Shown piece by piece: positions 1-8,146 of a DNA stretch of 16,193 bases (its first letter is position 1; the number at the start of each line of letters is the position of its first letter). The DNA is taken from the NCBI GenBank assembly GCA_025769875.1, contig JAGFNK010001029.1, forward strand, positions 1 to 16,193, written 5' to 3'. The translations under genes and the position numbers were made by a program. The notes below the pieces were generated by a model. That model did no database searches. It worked only from the letters and a program-made list of their open reading frames with translations, and was not told the origin of the DNA. Source of the stretch: Russula earlei. Taxonomy: Eukaryota; Basidiomycota; Agaricomycetes; Russulales; Russulaceae.

Positions 1-2
1 CA

Positions 3-1051
3 TGCGAACTGTGGGAAGACGACTCTCTCACCACTATACTACATGCCTTTGGCAATAGGTCCCCGACCCTTGGGACAACTAGCCCACTTAGAACTCGCAA
101 CCCATCATACCATGTTCGCTCCCCTGACCCTGACCCACTTCCCATTCCCCCTCGCACTGAAAACACCATAATCCTCGATGCCAACTACCAACCCCAACCA
201 AGAGCACCTACACCCCCTCCTGCCTACGTTCCTCCTCCCAATGACACACCTGCTAACCAATGCACAGAACTAGAAGAACTAGGAGAAGGTTGGGAGGAAG
301 GAGACCTAGGACTTGACATCCTCATCCCCAATCCAGGGAATGAAGATGACACCATGCCCCCTTGATTCATCATGCCTGACCTAGTCCACGGCTTCCCCAT
401 TGTAATGGCCACTTATGGTCCTGCCTGTCCCACTCACAGGATAGCCATTAGAGCTAAAGCTGACCCATACCCATGCCCCCTTCTCACAAAGAAAGACACC
501 TTCCTCTTTCAAAGTGGACTACGACACACCAAGGCCATAGATGAAGCCATCAGATTCAAGGAAGACTTGTCCCTCAAAGCAGAAATTTGTAGGTACAGGT
601 TTGCCATAAGGAAAATGCACTTGATGGCGAACCAACTGGCAACTGCCCGAGAACAGTATCATGATATGGTATGGAAGTATGAGACTCAGAGGTAAAGTTA
701 GCCCAAGCTAACGCCAAAGCACGCCTCGAACCTCAAGTCCTCTTCCAATCCATGCCTCGCCTTACCAATGAAGAACATAAGGAGGCAAAGGAAGCCATCT
801 TAGATCCATGGTATCAATTTCACCCATGACTAGCTGATAAGTGCAACTGGTGTAACGATGGAGGACACAACACCTTTGAATGCCCCAAGATAGCCATATG
901 TATCCTCTGCAATCGTCAAGGACACCTTGCCAAATGATGCAGAACCCCCCATCATCGCTGCAAAGCTCACAAAGTTTGTCAGGTCCCTAGAGACCAAATC
1001 CACTATCACCTTCATCGCTGCAGATCCTCCATCATCCCTTATGGCGGCTAA
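3..1051 (+). pseudogene. Decayed Gag-like protein with two CCHC zinc knuckles (3' ORF of F1 gypsy element)
   Basis: The frame from base 3 is open except for a TGA at 363-365. It encodes a proline-rich stretch, an acidic patch (GEGWEEGDLG) and, from about 470 to 690, a helical, probably coiled-coil region. Near 690 the frame shifts and continues from 695 (KLAQANAKARLEP) to a TAA at 1049-1051, with TGA stops at 827-829 and 935-937. Two CX2CX4HX4C knuckles are visible, at 842-883 (CNWCNDGGHNTFEC) and 899-940 (CILCNRQGHLAK, stop, C). A His/Cys tail ending in CQVPRD follows. CCHC knuckles in retroelements bind nucleic acid, usually as nucleocapsid. The ORF ends 10 bp before a polypurine tract and the F1 LTR, so it is the last ORF of that element, although Gag is normally first. 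The 5' end lies outside the window. The knuckles are certain; the Gag label is inference. Confidence 0.8.
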
Positions 1052-1060
1052 GACGTTAAC

Positions 1061-1070
1061 AAGGGGGTGA
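1061..1070 (+). promoter_or_regulatory. Polypurine tract of the F1 element
   Basis: The purine run aagggggtga directly abuts the TGTCA start of the F1 LTR. In LTR retrotransposons this is where plus-strand DNA synthesis is primed. It shows that the LTR at 1071 is a 3' LTR and that the element body lies to the left. Confidence 0.75.
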
Positions 1071-1543
1071 TGTCACAAGTACTGGCACTTTGGACCGGAC
1101 CGGCAACCGGACAAGACTACCTGGACAAGCCTCACAATTCCCGCGCATTCCTCTGACTCATCTTGCCTTGCATGTACCACCACCTTCCAGCATGTTCTAG
1201 CACAATCGCCTCCCCTTCGTCTTATGTTTACTATTTGATATAGGAGATATCTGTCTATATAAACCTGTCAGTACATGAGAACAAGCCTTAAGCTTGTTCT
1301 CTTGTGAATATCACTGGATTCTAGCTTCGGAACTGTAGGCTTGCAGGAAATCAAGCAAATGTCCCAGAAACTCCCTCATCTCTCTAAGTCTTCAAACGCA
1401 AAGACTTAGTCACTGTTTCCCTTCTCCGCGGTACACACTAGCCTCTGCTGTGTTGTCACTGAGAACCCCAAGCCTCGCGAGAACTTGTCGTCTTGCTTGA
1501 CTCAGTGCGCATGACTCGCATGTGAAATGATTTGTCAGTGACA
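1071..1543 (+). mobile_element. F1 LTR (3' LTR of a gypsy-like element)
   Basis: This 473-bp LTR starts TGTCACAAG and ends GTCAGTGACA, so its termini TGTCA/TGACA are perfectly inverted. It follows a polypurine tract. A TATATAAA box lies at 1256-1263 and a perfect dyad at 1277-1301. The downstream part is CT-rich, as in fungal leaders. The base after it (1544) resumes a chromodomain-coding frame of another gypsy element, so F1 marks the right border of an element inserted into that gene. The left border and its TSD copy (expected to be ccacc) are outside the window. Confidence 0.85.
1256..1301 (+). promoter_or_regulatory. F1 LTR core promoter: TATA box plus start-site dyad
   Basis: TATATAAA occupies 1256-1263. 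A perfect 10-bp inverted repeat follows, GAGAACAAGC (1277-1286) and GCTTGTTCTC (1292-1301), around the loop CTTAA. Its centre, about 33 bp from the start of the TATA box, is where fungal pol II transcription would be expected to start. Similar dyads lie at similar positions in the other LTR families here. Confidence 0.6.
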
Positions 1544-1702
1544 CCACCCCCAGTCAGTGACAGATACTCTGCAGCAGAAGACACCTGGGAACCTCTCTCA
1601 AACCTTAAAAACACCCAAGATGCCATCACCATCTTTTACCTAGAACAACCCACTAAACTCCGCTTCATGTCCACCACTGACTCTGACCCCGCAAAAGCCT
1701 AG
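1544..1702 (+). pseudogene. C-terminal half of a gypsy integrase chromodomain
   Basis: Frame 1544-1702 reads DRYSAAEDTWEP, then LSNLKNTQDAITIF, ending at TAG 1700-1702. This matches the last beta strand and C-terminal helix of chromodomains (consensus WKGY....NTWEP..NL.....I..F). In chromoviruses this module sits at the end of integrase and is thought to direct integration to marked heterochromatin. The first half of the domain is missing because the F1 LTR ends exactly at 1543. The call rests on the short but characteristic TWEP...NLKN signature. Confidence 0.75.
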
Positions 1703-2332
1703 ACAACTTAGAACACCAGTTTCAGGGACTCACAATACAGCAACGTACATTACTCCCCTGAATCAACTCACATAACCCCCCTTCTTACTCTGTTAATGAC
1801 CCTACCATTCCTGCACATGGGCATACCATTTTTAACTTAGCCACCAGGGAACAACTCTTTTCTGGAATTCTTTCCCCTGGTGACTTCTGTGGTTTTCAAC
1901 TCCTTATGAAGGACCCCCATTTTTCTGAGTTTCACCTGTCCATATGAAGGGCAGTACTTACAGACTTAGTATGGAACCATATTGTACAATCAGTTTCCAT
2001 AAATACCCCCACCCCCTCAGAGTGGTCAGCCTGGCACCATGAACACGCTACCTCTACCTACAACACTCCCATGTTGTCCCCCATTCCTTCCTCATCTCCC
2101 CTACCCATCCTCACCCCCTCCCCTACCATAAAACAAGAACCTCTCTCACCTGAAGTCATCCAACATATTATTGACCAATATACCTTCATTGTCCCAGACG
2201 AGGCCGAACTTCAAGACCTCACTGCCACCCTCAACCCACTTGCCATCTGCAAAGGGACCCCCCTCACCCACCCCCACTTATGCAGACCCCACTCACCCTG
2301 GACCCCCTTGGTTTGTTTACAAACCATATATG
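1703..2332 (+). pseudogene. Unrecognised ORF downstream of the chromodomain, first part (broken)
   Basis: From about 1783 one frame is largely open: VNDPTIPAHGHTIFNLATRE, then GILSPGDFCGFQLLMKDPHF, a TGA near 1945, then EWSAWHHEHATSTYN, and a proline/serine linker (about 2071-2140) before EVIQHIIDQYTFIVPDEAEL. Near 2275 the reading moves to another frame, giving ADPTHPGPPWFVYKP up to the F2 insertion. I cannot name a domain. The PGPPWFVYKP block joins in frame to HIPPFYIHI after the F2 LTR, so it was one protein. Bases 1703-1780 are too degraded to read. Whether this was an extension of Pol or a separate ORF cannot be decided here. Confidence 0.6.
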
Positions 2333-2529
2333 TGTTAAGGCTCCAAAGTGCCTTAAATAAGATCAATGGTCACATCTATGAACGCATCCTACCAATGCAG
2401 ATATGCTTGAGTCAAGCAAGCAATACTTGTGGAGGGGAAGGAGTGTTGGATCCTTCTGGAGTATGGCAACAAGATGAGAGGGGCTCTGTAGATGGGGTAG
2501 GAGTCAACTGTTTGGGATTGGCAAACTAA

Positions 2530-2572
2530 GTTGAGCTTAGGGCTCAACTGTTACTACTGGGGGCTTTATATA
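2530..2572 (-). promoter_or_regulatory. F2 LTR core promoter: TATA box plus start-site dyad
   Basis: On the minus strand TATATAAAG (2572-2564) is followed by a perfect 7-bp inverted repeat, GTTGAGC and GCTCAAC (2548-2530), with loop CCTAA. The centre (2539) is 33 bp from the start of the TATA box. The TATA box itself sits in a palindrome (2561-2576). Confidence 0.6.
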
Positions 2573-2637
2573 GCCCTACAGGGATAAGGTTCATGCTACT
2601 GTAGTACTGGTCAGTGCTATAGAGGCAAAAGGTGGCT

Positions 2638-2843
2638 CATAGAAGCGAGGTTGCTTCTATGTGAATCATCTCAGTGCTGGAAGCATTAAGTGCTTCCCTA
2701 GTAGCAATCTTGGTGTCATAAGTACTTTCCTAATCAAGGAAGCGATGTACATGGCAGTACAGGGACATCTGGGACAGAAGCAATGCTACTCATTGCTTCT
2801 TCAATACATCTTCAGAAAGATACGATCAACGCGTTCCAAACGC
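2638..2843. repeat. Array of short hairpins in the F2 U3 region
   Basis: Perfect inverted repeats occur in series: CATAGAAGC/GCTTCTATG (2638-2661, 6-nt loop), GGAAGC/GCTTCC (2679-2697), AGAAGCAATG/CATTGCTTCT (2776-2800, 5-nt loop) and CGCGTT/AACGCG (about 2830-2843). They lie upstream of the inferred minus-strand TATA box, in U3. Several share a GAAGC core. Confidence 0.6.
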
Positions 2844-2957
2844 GATATCAACGAACATAAACAATCAAGATCTGACGCACTCATGATGCAAACAGTGCAG
2901 TCCATAGTTCAGGTATTCCGGCATCTTCTGGACCCCAAACCACACAGTAACAATATG

Positions 2958-3707
2958 CACATTCCCCCTTTTTATATTCACATTAATGGGTGACAATGCC
3001 TATTCCCTTACTTACATGTTGCTTTATGGAATGATGAACCCATGCTTCTAGGAACTATGGGTCAAGGAGAACCTGCTTATGGAGAGAAACTCATTGCCCA
3101 ACCCATTGTCTCTGCACCCCATCCCTTGGTCACTGCCTCCAAGCTCCACCTCTTAGTGGAGGACTACCCCTTTCAATTTGACATCACCCAAGCACTCGAA
3201 AACCTCCATGACCCTGGAGCTCTTGCTGACGTCTACCACCTTCATAACAGCTCTCTACAACTGAAGGTTCTAGAGGCCAAATGAACCACCATTCAAGGAG
3301 CTATGGACATACTCCAATGGCAGCTTGCCAACCAACTCCATGAGATTCAATCCTACATCAAGGAGTCTGCTACCATCCACAGCCACCTTTGTGCTAACAA
3401 TACCTCCATTTGAGTTCATCATCAACACAATAACATGATGACCAATGGAGGCCTCTCTTGCAGCACTGGTCCTTTCTCCTCACTAGCAGGGAGGTATGAC
3501 AACATTGAGGTTCTGAAGCAACCATCCACGCTCTCCTCCCCTACCTCACCCATTCATCCTCCCCTTTCCCTGACCCCCCCACTCGAGTACCTCCCTCATG
3601 CCATTGACCAGTTCCAGAATGATGCTCCTATGGGGAGTGCCCTCCCACTTCCCGCAAATGTTTTCAGATGATGCAAGCACCCCTAACACCCCCCTCGCCC
3701 CTGCATG
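2958..3707 (+). pseudogene. Unrecognised gypsy 3' ORF, middle part (stops only)
   Basis: This is one frame with no frameshift, interrupted by TGA at 2991, 3282, 3411 and 3669 and TAA at 3684. It reads HIPPFYIHING, then QCLFPYLHVALWNDEPMLL, then GTMGQGEPAYGEKLIAQP, a leucine-rich helical region from about 3210 to 3400 (for example LQWQLANQLHEIQSYIKES, probably coiled coil), and a proline-rich linker (about 3510-3700). It is continuous with the block before F2 and with the zinc-knuckle part after F3 once those LTRs are removed. The order of helical region, proline linker and CCHC resembles the ORF at 3-1051. No catalytic motif is seen; a structural, Gag-like role is an inference. Confidence 0.65.
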
Positions 3708-4592
3708 TGTCACAGTAACTAGCCATGTCAGTTCTCAAGCCTGAAGACAAGTTGATATTAGAGATGTGTTCAAGAAATGGGCCAGTTCCTATGTGTAAAG
3801 AGTAAGGATCCCTGCAGTGGTCGAAGTGTTTTATGCTAAACAGGTTATGGCCAATAGACCCTTCCTAGTACGACTTGGTCTGTTGAGAAGCTAGGGTAAG
3901 TTTGTAAAGGGGATAGACTAGGGCTGGTTCCACTAGCTATATGCATTCAAGTCTGTCAAGGGCCTTGAACAACACAAAGAGAGTAGAGGAAGATAGGTCT
4001 TTTAAGGAGGAGAGCTCTTCTCAGTGGAGTGAAGAGAGACTCTTAGAGAAGGAAGGGATAGGTAGAGTAGATGGTAGTCAGTGTGTGTGAAGAGTTGGTG
4101 AGATGGAGATGTGGATGTGGTTTGAGGATTAGGAGTGAAGTGGGTTGCAGGCAAATATGTTGGACAAGAGTAGGTTGGATTCTACAAGAGACCAAGCTTA
4201 GGGCTTTCGTCACAAAGTACTGAGCTTATATATACAGGAGAAGCGCAGCAATAGCTGCACTTTGACTGTGCTACTAGTATAGTAGGACTCATAATAAGTA
4301 GGAGTCATAGAAATGAGGCCACAAATGAGTCAGAATTAAGTGACTGTGCTGCACAGTAAAATGTGCAGCATTGCACAGTCGAAACTTAAAAGTGAATATA
4401 AATGGAAGGAGAACCAAACAAAGGGAAAGTAACAGCAATCCAGTGTTACCAGAACATGTATGGATCACATGACAATGCAAAAGGGATCACAAGACATAAG
4501 AGATCACAAGACTGGTAAGTAAAGGGACATATGAAGGCAGGCAGTCCATAGCAAAAGGTAAGAAGTAAACGTAAAGGGAAAATGGTATAACA
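3708..4592 (-). mobile_element. Solo LTR, family F3, with TSD gcatg
   Basis: This 885-bp LTR (plus-strand ends TGTCACAG...TATAACA) is flanked by perfect gcatg duplications at 3703-3707 and 4593-4597. The minus orientation is inferred from TATATAAG at 4232-4225 and the following CT-rich leader on that strand, seen as a purine-rich block at about 3960-4150 on the plus strand. There is no internal region. Removing the LTR and one TSD copy joins the ORF ending at 3707 in frame to the zinc-knuckle part at 4598. A large imperfect hairpin lies at 4342-4380. Confidence 0.85.
4194..4232 (-). promoter_or_regulatory. F3 LTR core promoter: TATA box plus start-site dyad
   Basis: On the minus strand TATATAAG (4232-4225) is followed by AAGC, loop CCTAA, GCTT (4206-4194), centred 32 bp from the start of the TATA box. 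The arms are only 4 bp, but the loop is identical to that of F2. Confidence 0.5.
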
Positions 4593-4597
4593 GCATG

Positions 4598-4840
4598 TAT
4601 GACCAAGGCACAACGACACCAGCTCCAGAAATGGCAACATGTCTGCAAACATTAACCAAGGGTCATTGGAACAAAGACTGCATTAGACCCTACACCCACT
4701 GTAGTGGTCAGGAAGATTGCATTCTGAGGAGGACTCATCGGAATTATAGAGGTTTCTTCCCCAAGGCAATGGGTCCTCAAGGCATTTGGCCAGAAGGTGA
4801 TGGGGATGATCTCCATGAGTTGGGCCCTGAGACCAATTAG
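4598..4840 (+). pseudogene. Decayed CCHC zinc-knuckle C-terminus of the gypsy 3' ORF
   Basis: This continues the frame of 2958-3707 after the F3 insertion. It reads CLQTLTKGHWNKDC, which is a CX2CX4HX4C knuckle with the second Cys replaced by Thr. The tail, RPYTHC...DC...THRNY, parallels the CRTPHHRC...CQVPRD tail of the ORF at 3-1051. A preceding knuckle appears degraded (CMYDQG across the insertion). The ORF ends with ELGPETN and TAG at 4838-4840, 17 bp before the polypurine tract. Nucleic-acid binding is known for this motif class; in this copy it is probably lost. Confidence 0.65.
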
Positions 4841-4857
4841 TTTGGAGAACTAAGCAT

Positions 4858-4870
4858 GAGGGGGGCATGA
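4858..4870 (+). promoter_or_regulatory. Polypurine tract of the F4 gypsy element
   Basis: A purine-rich run with a G stretch, ending in catga, directly abuts the TGTTA start of the F4 LTR. It marks the plus-strand priming site and identifies 4871-5472 as a 3' LTR. Confidence 0.7.
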
Positions 4871-5472
4871 TGTTATGATCTACCCTTCTGCCAGTTTGTC
4901 ACGAACCCCTCTTTCTTCCTTGTTATTGTTCTCCACTGTCACCCTCATCCCCTCAGTTACCATTTCATCCCTTGATGCTGATAGTCCCTTATTGTTTCAC
5001 TTGTTATGTTTCATCTATTGTTTGAGCTCCTTTTGCTACTGGTTTAGTATTATCTATTGTTCCTCATATAGTACTGTACAGCCTTGCTAGATACAGTATT
5101 TAAGCACCTGTAGAAGCTGGGGAATACTCCAAACTTAGCTTTGTCCCATTCCCTGTTGCATCCCTTGCCCTGTATAACACTCTCAATCACAACTTGTGTT
5201 GTGTTGGCTTACACTCTGCTTGACTTGAGCTCATCACAAAGGACCTTTGTGTTCCTCCTCCTCCTCTGCTTCTCTCTCATCATCCTCCTCTTCTGTGAAA
5301 CCAGAAGATCAACTCTGTCTGCAGATTAGTCACTATCTGACTTAATCCTGAGACGCTAAACCTTTGAACTGGTCTCTTCAAGCCAGCCCCACTGAACCCC
5401 TTGAACCAAGTCACAGGGACTTGGCCCCATTGAACCCTGAGCTAACCCTCCAATGGCTGTGATGCTGTAACA
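4871..5472 (+). mobile_element. F4 LTR (3' LTR of the chromodomain gypsy element)
   Basis: This 602-bp LTR starts TGTTATGATC and ends GATGCTGTAACA (perfect TGTTA/TAACA termini). Its extent is confirmed by the inverted second copy at 10980-12542, which ends at the same bases. A TATTTAAG box lies at 5097-5104 and a CT-rich leader follows. The bases after it (actac) should be one TSD copy; the partner lies beyond the left edge. Short ORFs inside it look like chance products. Confidence 0.9.
5097..5143 (+). promoter_or_regulatory. F4 LTR core promoter (TATA-like box and degenerate dyad)
   Basis: TATTTAAG at 5097-5104 is followed by CAAAC-TTA-GCTTTG, centred about 39 bp downstream. The copy in the second F4 LTR (12287-12277, minus strand) has the better dyad AAGC-TTA-GCTT. 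Confidence 0.4.
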
Positions 5473-5911
5473 ACTACACAACACAATTTTCATCAAAAAA
5501 AAATATTGGGTGTGTAGATAGAAGGTATTGTATACAAGTATGCAACGTATCATAGTTGTTGAGTAAGAGATACATGAGAAATTGATGGTGTCCAAACAAG
5601 GGTGCTGTCTGAACAAGGGCACAGGGATAGTAATTGGTACAGTACTGTGTGTGATCAGGAACTTGGCAGTTGATCACCATCAGTCTTTGGAATTTCACAA
5701 AAATGTGACACCTGAATCCGGACTGTCAGACTTTGTCAGCAGAGTGGTGCTTGAACATCTTTACAATTCAGAAAATAAATATAATTATTTAATGATAAGA
5801 ATAAATTACTTATGGCAATTGGGGTGGAAATTGTGGCATAACCTGTTATGAGGGTCAACGTTGTGCTGTGCTCTTCCACCCAAGCCACATCCCACTCCCT
5901 CACACCTCCAC
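5473..5911. other. Gene-free stretch right of the gypsy element
   Basis: I see no credible coding region here. It holds a short A-run (about 5497-5505) and an AT-rich patch near 5765-5815. From about 5850 it becomes C-rich and probably contains a partial copy of the tandem unit that starts at 5912. This would be the flank into which the F4 element inserted. Confidence 0.5.
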
Positions 5912-6149
5912 CATCCTGCCAGCAACAGACATTGCACCCTTGTGATCATGACAGGGATGCCCTCCCAACAAATCAGCACCACACAAAGGCTGAACAGCCC
6001 CACCAATGCCACTCCCTTGTCACCTCCATCATCCTGCCAACACATGCCACATGACTGTGATCCCCTTCATGTGCATGTTCTCCTAACAAACCAATGCACA
6101 TGAGGGCCAAATGGTCCCAGCCAATGCCACTCCCCCACCTTCATCATCT

Positions 6150-6977
6150 TGTCAAGACACGTACTGCTGATCCGTGTGGACTCAGGAGCAGGTGGGCAAG
6201 GGTCGGAACAGATGATACGCGGTGAAGGCAGCATTGAACAAGAGGACGAGCCAAACGACGAGGAGGTACCAGATGGGGACTGGTAGGTGCTGCAAGAGAC
6301 AAAGGCGAAGGCTGGAGGCCAGTGTAGTGAGGGGACTTTAAACAAGGCGGTCGTTGAAGAGTACCTTGGAAGCGAGGGGAATCTTTAGACTGAGCGGTCA
6401 CAGGGGAGTACCCAGGAAGATGAGAGTATCACAAATGGACAGTCTGACGACTGCCATGCTTCATTGGGGCTTATATACAGTGTACAGGGTCGATTACAAA
6501 GCACTGGGACTATTCTAGACTCTTTGGTACCATCCAATAGGACTACAGAGGCATAAACTTGCTTGTGTCAACTTTCAGGCTTACTGAGCGCATTACTGAT
6601 CATTGTGGAGCGATGACATCATTATGATGTCACTGTGGAGCGCTTAGTGAGCCTATGAGGTCACTGTGGAGTCGCTCAGTCAGCCATGATGTCATTGGAG
6701 CCTTGATGACGTCAGATGATTTATGCAACAGTTTCTAAGAGTTGTGCCGCTGTTTCGGGTCCATGGTGGCTGGGTGGCCATGTGGCTGCCACGCGATGAT
6801 TACCCGATTAGGAAACTGGTGCCTGGTCATGTTATAGTGTCTTTGCAATAGCAATATCTTGTACCGCAGGAGGGATAGCCCAGAAAATGGAAGGGAGTCG
6901 GCAATGCAAAGAGAGAGAGGTTTTTCTTGAGTAAAATAGGACAATCTTTGGCCAGGACTTGGCCTTGGTTCGTAACA
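6150..6977 (-). mobile_element. Solo LTR, family F5, with TSD catct
   Basis: This 828-bp LTR is flanked by perfect catct duplications at 6145-6149 and 6978-6982. It is a reverse-complement relative of 12939-13778 along its whole length. In sense orientation (minus strand) it runs TGTTACGAACC...CGTGTCTTGACA. U3 contains several TGACATCA-like sites and a perfect TGACGTCA at 6707-6714; TATATAAG is at 6477-6470. There is no internal sequence, so it is a recombination remnant inside the tandem repeat. Confidence 0.92.
6436..6477 (-). promoter_or_regulatory. F5 LTR core promoter and predicted RNA 5' end
   Basis: On the minus strand, TATATAAG (6477-6470) precedes a partial dyad, GGCAGTC/GACTGTCC, centred near 6446. 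The sequence AGACTGTCCA (6445-6436) would be the RNA 5' end. It is the exact reverse complement of the 10 bases found 2 bp after the F5 5' LTR at 13781-13790. Confidence 0.6.
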
Positions 6978-7204
6978 CATCTCACCTTCAATGCATGCTG
7001 TGCTGTCACACATGCGCCCTCCTGACAAATCAATACACCACATGAAGGCTGAATGGCCCCACCCAACACCACTCCCTTGCTGCCTCTATCATGCCAGCAC
7101 ATGCTACACAATTGCGATTGCTTTTGCAAGCATGTTCTCCCAACAAACTGGTGAACCCCAAAATGAAGGCTGAATGGTTCTGCCTAATGCCACCCTCAAT
7201 GTCA

Positions 7205-7753
7205 CCAAGTGGCGTTCTCGCTTTCAGGTCCTTTCTTTCATTTTCAATTTCTTTTCTTCTTTTCTTCCTTTTTCTTTTCTTCATGTTCTCGCCTCTGGTC
7301 TAGGGTATGCAGGACTGCCCTGGTGGACATCCAGAATCAGAACCATTGCAGCACGCATGGCAGAGATGATGCTCTGTGTGCCACAGCTGCTCCCCCAGCG
7401 CCTGCATGCTCACCATGCACTCAACCCTGCTGCCATCATCCTGCCCACAATACACATTGCACAATTGCAATCACCTTTGTTCATGCTCACCCACCTCTGA
7501 CTCAATTTGTCATGCTTCTAGGCTTTTCTCTTCTTTCTTTTCTCTTTATTTTTTTCTTTCCTTTCCTATTAGCTACTCAACTTTGGTCTCATAAACATGT
7601 ACCTTTGAGTAGGCTAGTCTACAATAATAGAACCTGAGTTCTATCATTCTGCATCCTGCACATGGTCCTAACAGCACCAGCCTTCTTGGCATCAAGTTGA
7701 GCCCTTAGATTAAGTTTAAATATTATTTATTTTTGTTGTACTTAACTCTTGAA
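7205..7753. other. Gene-free stretch with two pyrimidine tracts
   Basis: Strong T/C-only tracts lie at about 7232-7285 and 7518-7572. The open frames through them are low-complexity (Phe/Ser/Leu) and are not credible genes. Around 7430-7480 there is similarity to the 115-bp repeat unit. The last 50 bases are AT-rich up to the F6 insertion. Confidence 0.5.
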
Positions 7754-7985
7754 TGTCAAGACTCACTGTTAAACTATCCAGTTCAAGAGCGAGGGGTAAG
7801 CTCAGAGACGAGTCGATAGACGTCCAAGACGGCGTGGGCAAGGAGTAGAGTCCAGAGTAGTAACAGATACCAGAGAGGTACTGTCACTGTGAGAGTTGAA
7901 CAATCATGCAGAGAGGAGGCCAGGATAGTCACAAGGGGATGGTCCTTAAAGGAGTATCCCAGGAATAGAGAGTGCCATAAACAAA

Positions 7986-8030
7986 TGGACAGTCTGAGGA
8001 CTGTCCGCTACTTTATTGAGTGCTTATATA
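7986..8030 (-). promoter_or_regulatory. F6 LTR core promoter: TATA box plus start-site dyad (copy 1)
   Basis: On the minus strand, TATATAAG (8030-8023) is followed by GGACAGTC, loop CTCA, GACTGTCC (8006-7987), a perfect 8-bp dyad centred 33 bp from the start of the TATA box. AGACTGTCCA (7995-7986) matches the F5 RNA 5' end exactly. Confidence 0.6.
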
Positions 8031-8112
8031 CTACAAGAGAACTGCTAAATAGAGAACAAGTCATAACCTTGTTATCAAGCACAATAGAGTGCTGAGTAAG
8101 AAGTTGGAGTGC

Positions 8113-8146
8113 GCTTACTGAGCATGCTCAGTCATGCTCAGTAAGC
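8113..8146. repeat. Perfect 14-bp-arm hairpin in F6 U3
   Basis: GCTTACTGAGCATG and CATGCTCAGTAAGC surround a 6-nt loop. The same arms are intact in the second copy (11362-11395) although the loop differs by one base, so the hairpin has survived in both copies. Confidence 0.7.

Larger units (their letters stand above)
2333..2952 (-). mobile_element. Solo LTR, family F2, with TSD atatg
   Basis: This 620-bp LTR has perfect inverted 5-bp termini (TGTTA...TAACA) and identical flanking duplications, atatg, at 2328-2332 and 2953-2957. The minus orientation is inferred from TATATAAAG at 2572-2564 and the CT-rich leader downstream of it on that strand. No internal region is present, so this is the product of LTR-LTR recombination. 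It splits the host gypsy ORF between KPYM and HIPPF. Removing the LTR plus one TSD copy restores the frame exactly. Confidence 0.9.
1544..5472 (+). mobile_element. 3' portion of an old Ty3/gypsy (chromovirus-type) element, F4 family
   Basis: The element runs from a chromodomain fragment through a long C-terminal or separate 3' ORF, a zinc-knuckle remnant, a polypurine tract and a 3' LTR (4871-5472). Its left part (gag, protease, RT, RNase H, integrase core) is not visible because the F1 element was inserted into the chromodomain and extends beyond the window start. Solo LTRs F2 and F3 are nested within it. All coding parts are decayed. The second F4 LTR at 10980-12542 independently defines the LTR ends. 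Confidence 0.75.
5912..7204. repeat. Degenerate tandem repeat, about 115-bp unit, four copies
   Basis: Units start with cat(c)(c)tgcc-like sequence at 5912, 6030, about 6145 and 7090. Each contains the motifs cccaacaaa (or ctgacaaat), gaaggctgaatgg and ccaatgccactccc in the same order. Spacings are 118, 115 and, after subtracting the inserted F5 LTR plus its TSD, 112 bp. The third unit is split by the F5 solo LTR at 6150-6977. A further partial unit may lie around 7430-7500. The function is unknown; it looks like a decayed minisatellite. Confidence 0.65.

Noticed and set aside
1071..1543. F1 LTR as a 5' LTR of the element to its right
   Set aside because: A polypurine tract and the end of an ORF directly precede it, and the sequence to its right starts mid-chromodomain, not with a PBS.
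2331..2952. F2 LTR starting at TGTGTTAAGG (2331)
   Set aside because: That start gives a mismatched duplication (atata/atatg). Starting at 2333 gives a perfect atatg pair, perfect TGTTA/TAACA ends and an in-frame join.
3792..4592. F3 LTR starting at TGTGTAAAG or TGTAAAG (3792/3794)
   Set aside because: The flanking bases match only 3 of 5; starting at 3708 gives a perfect gcatg duplication.
7174..7637. Phe/Ser-rich open frames across the pyrimidine tracts
   Set aside because: Low-complexity translations of CT-rich DNA; several frames are open at once, as expected by chance.
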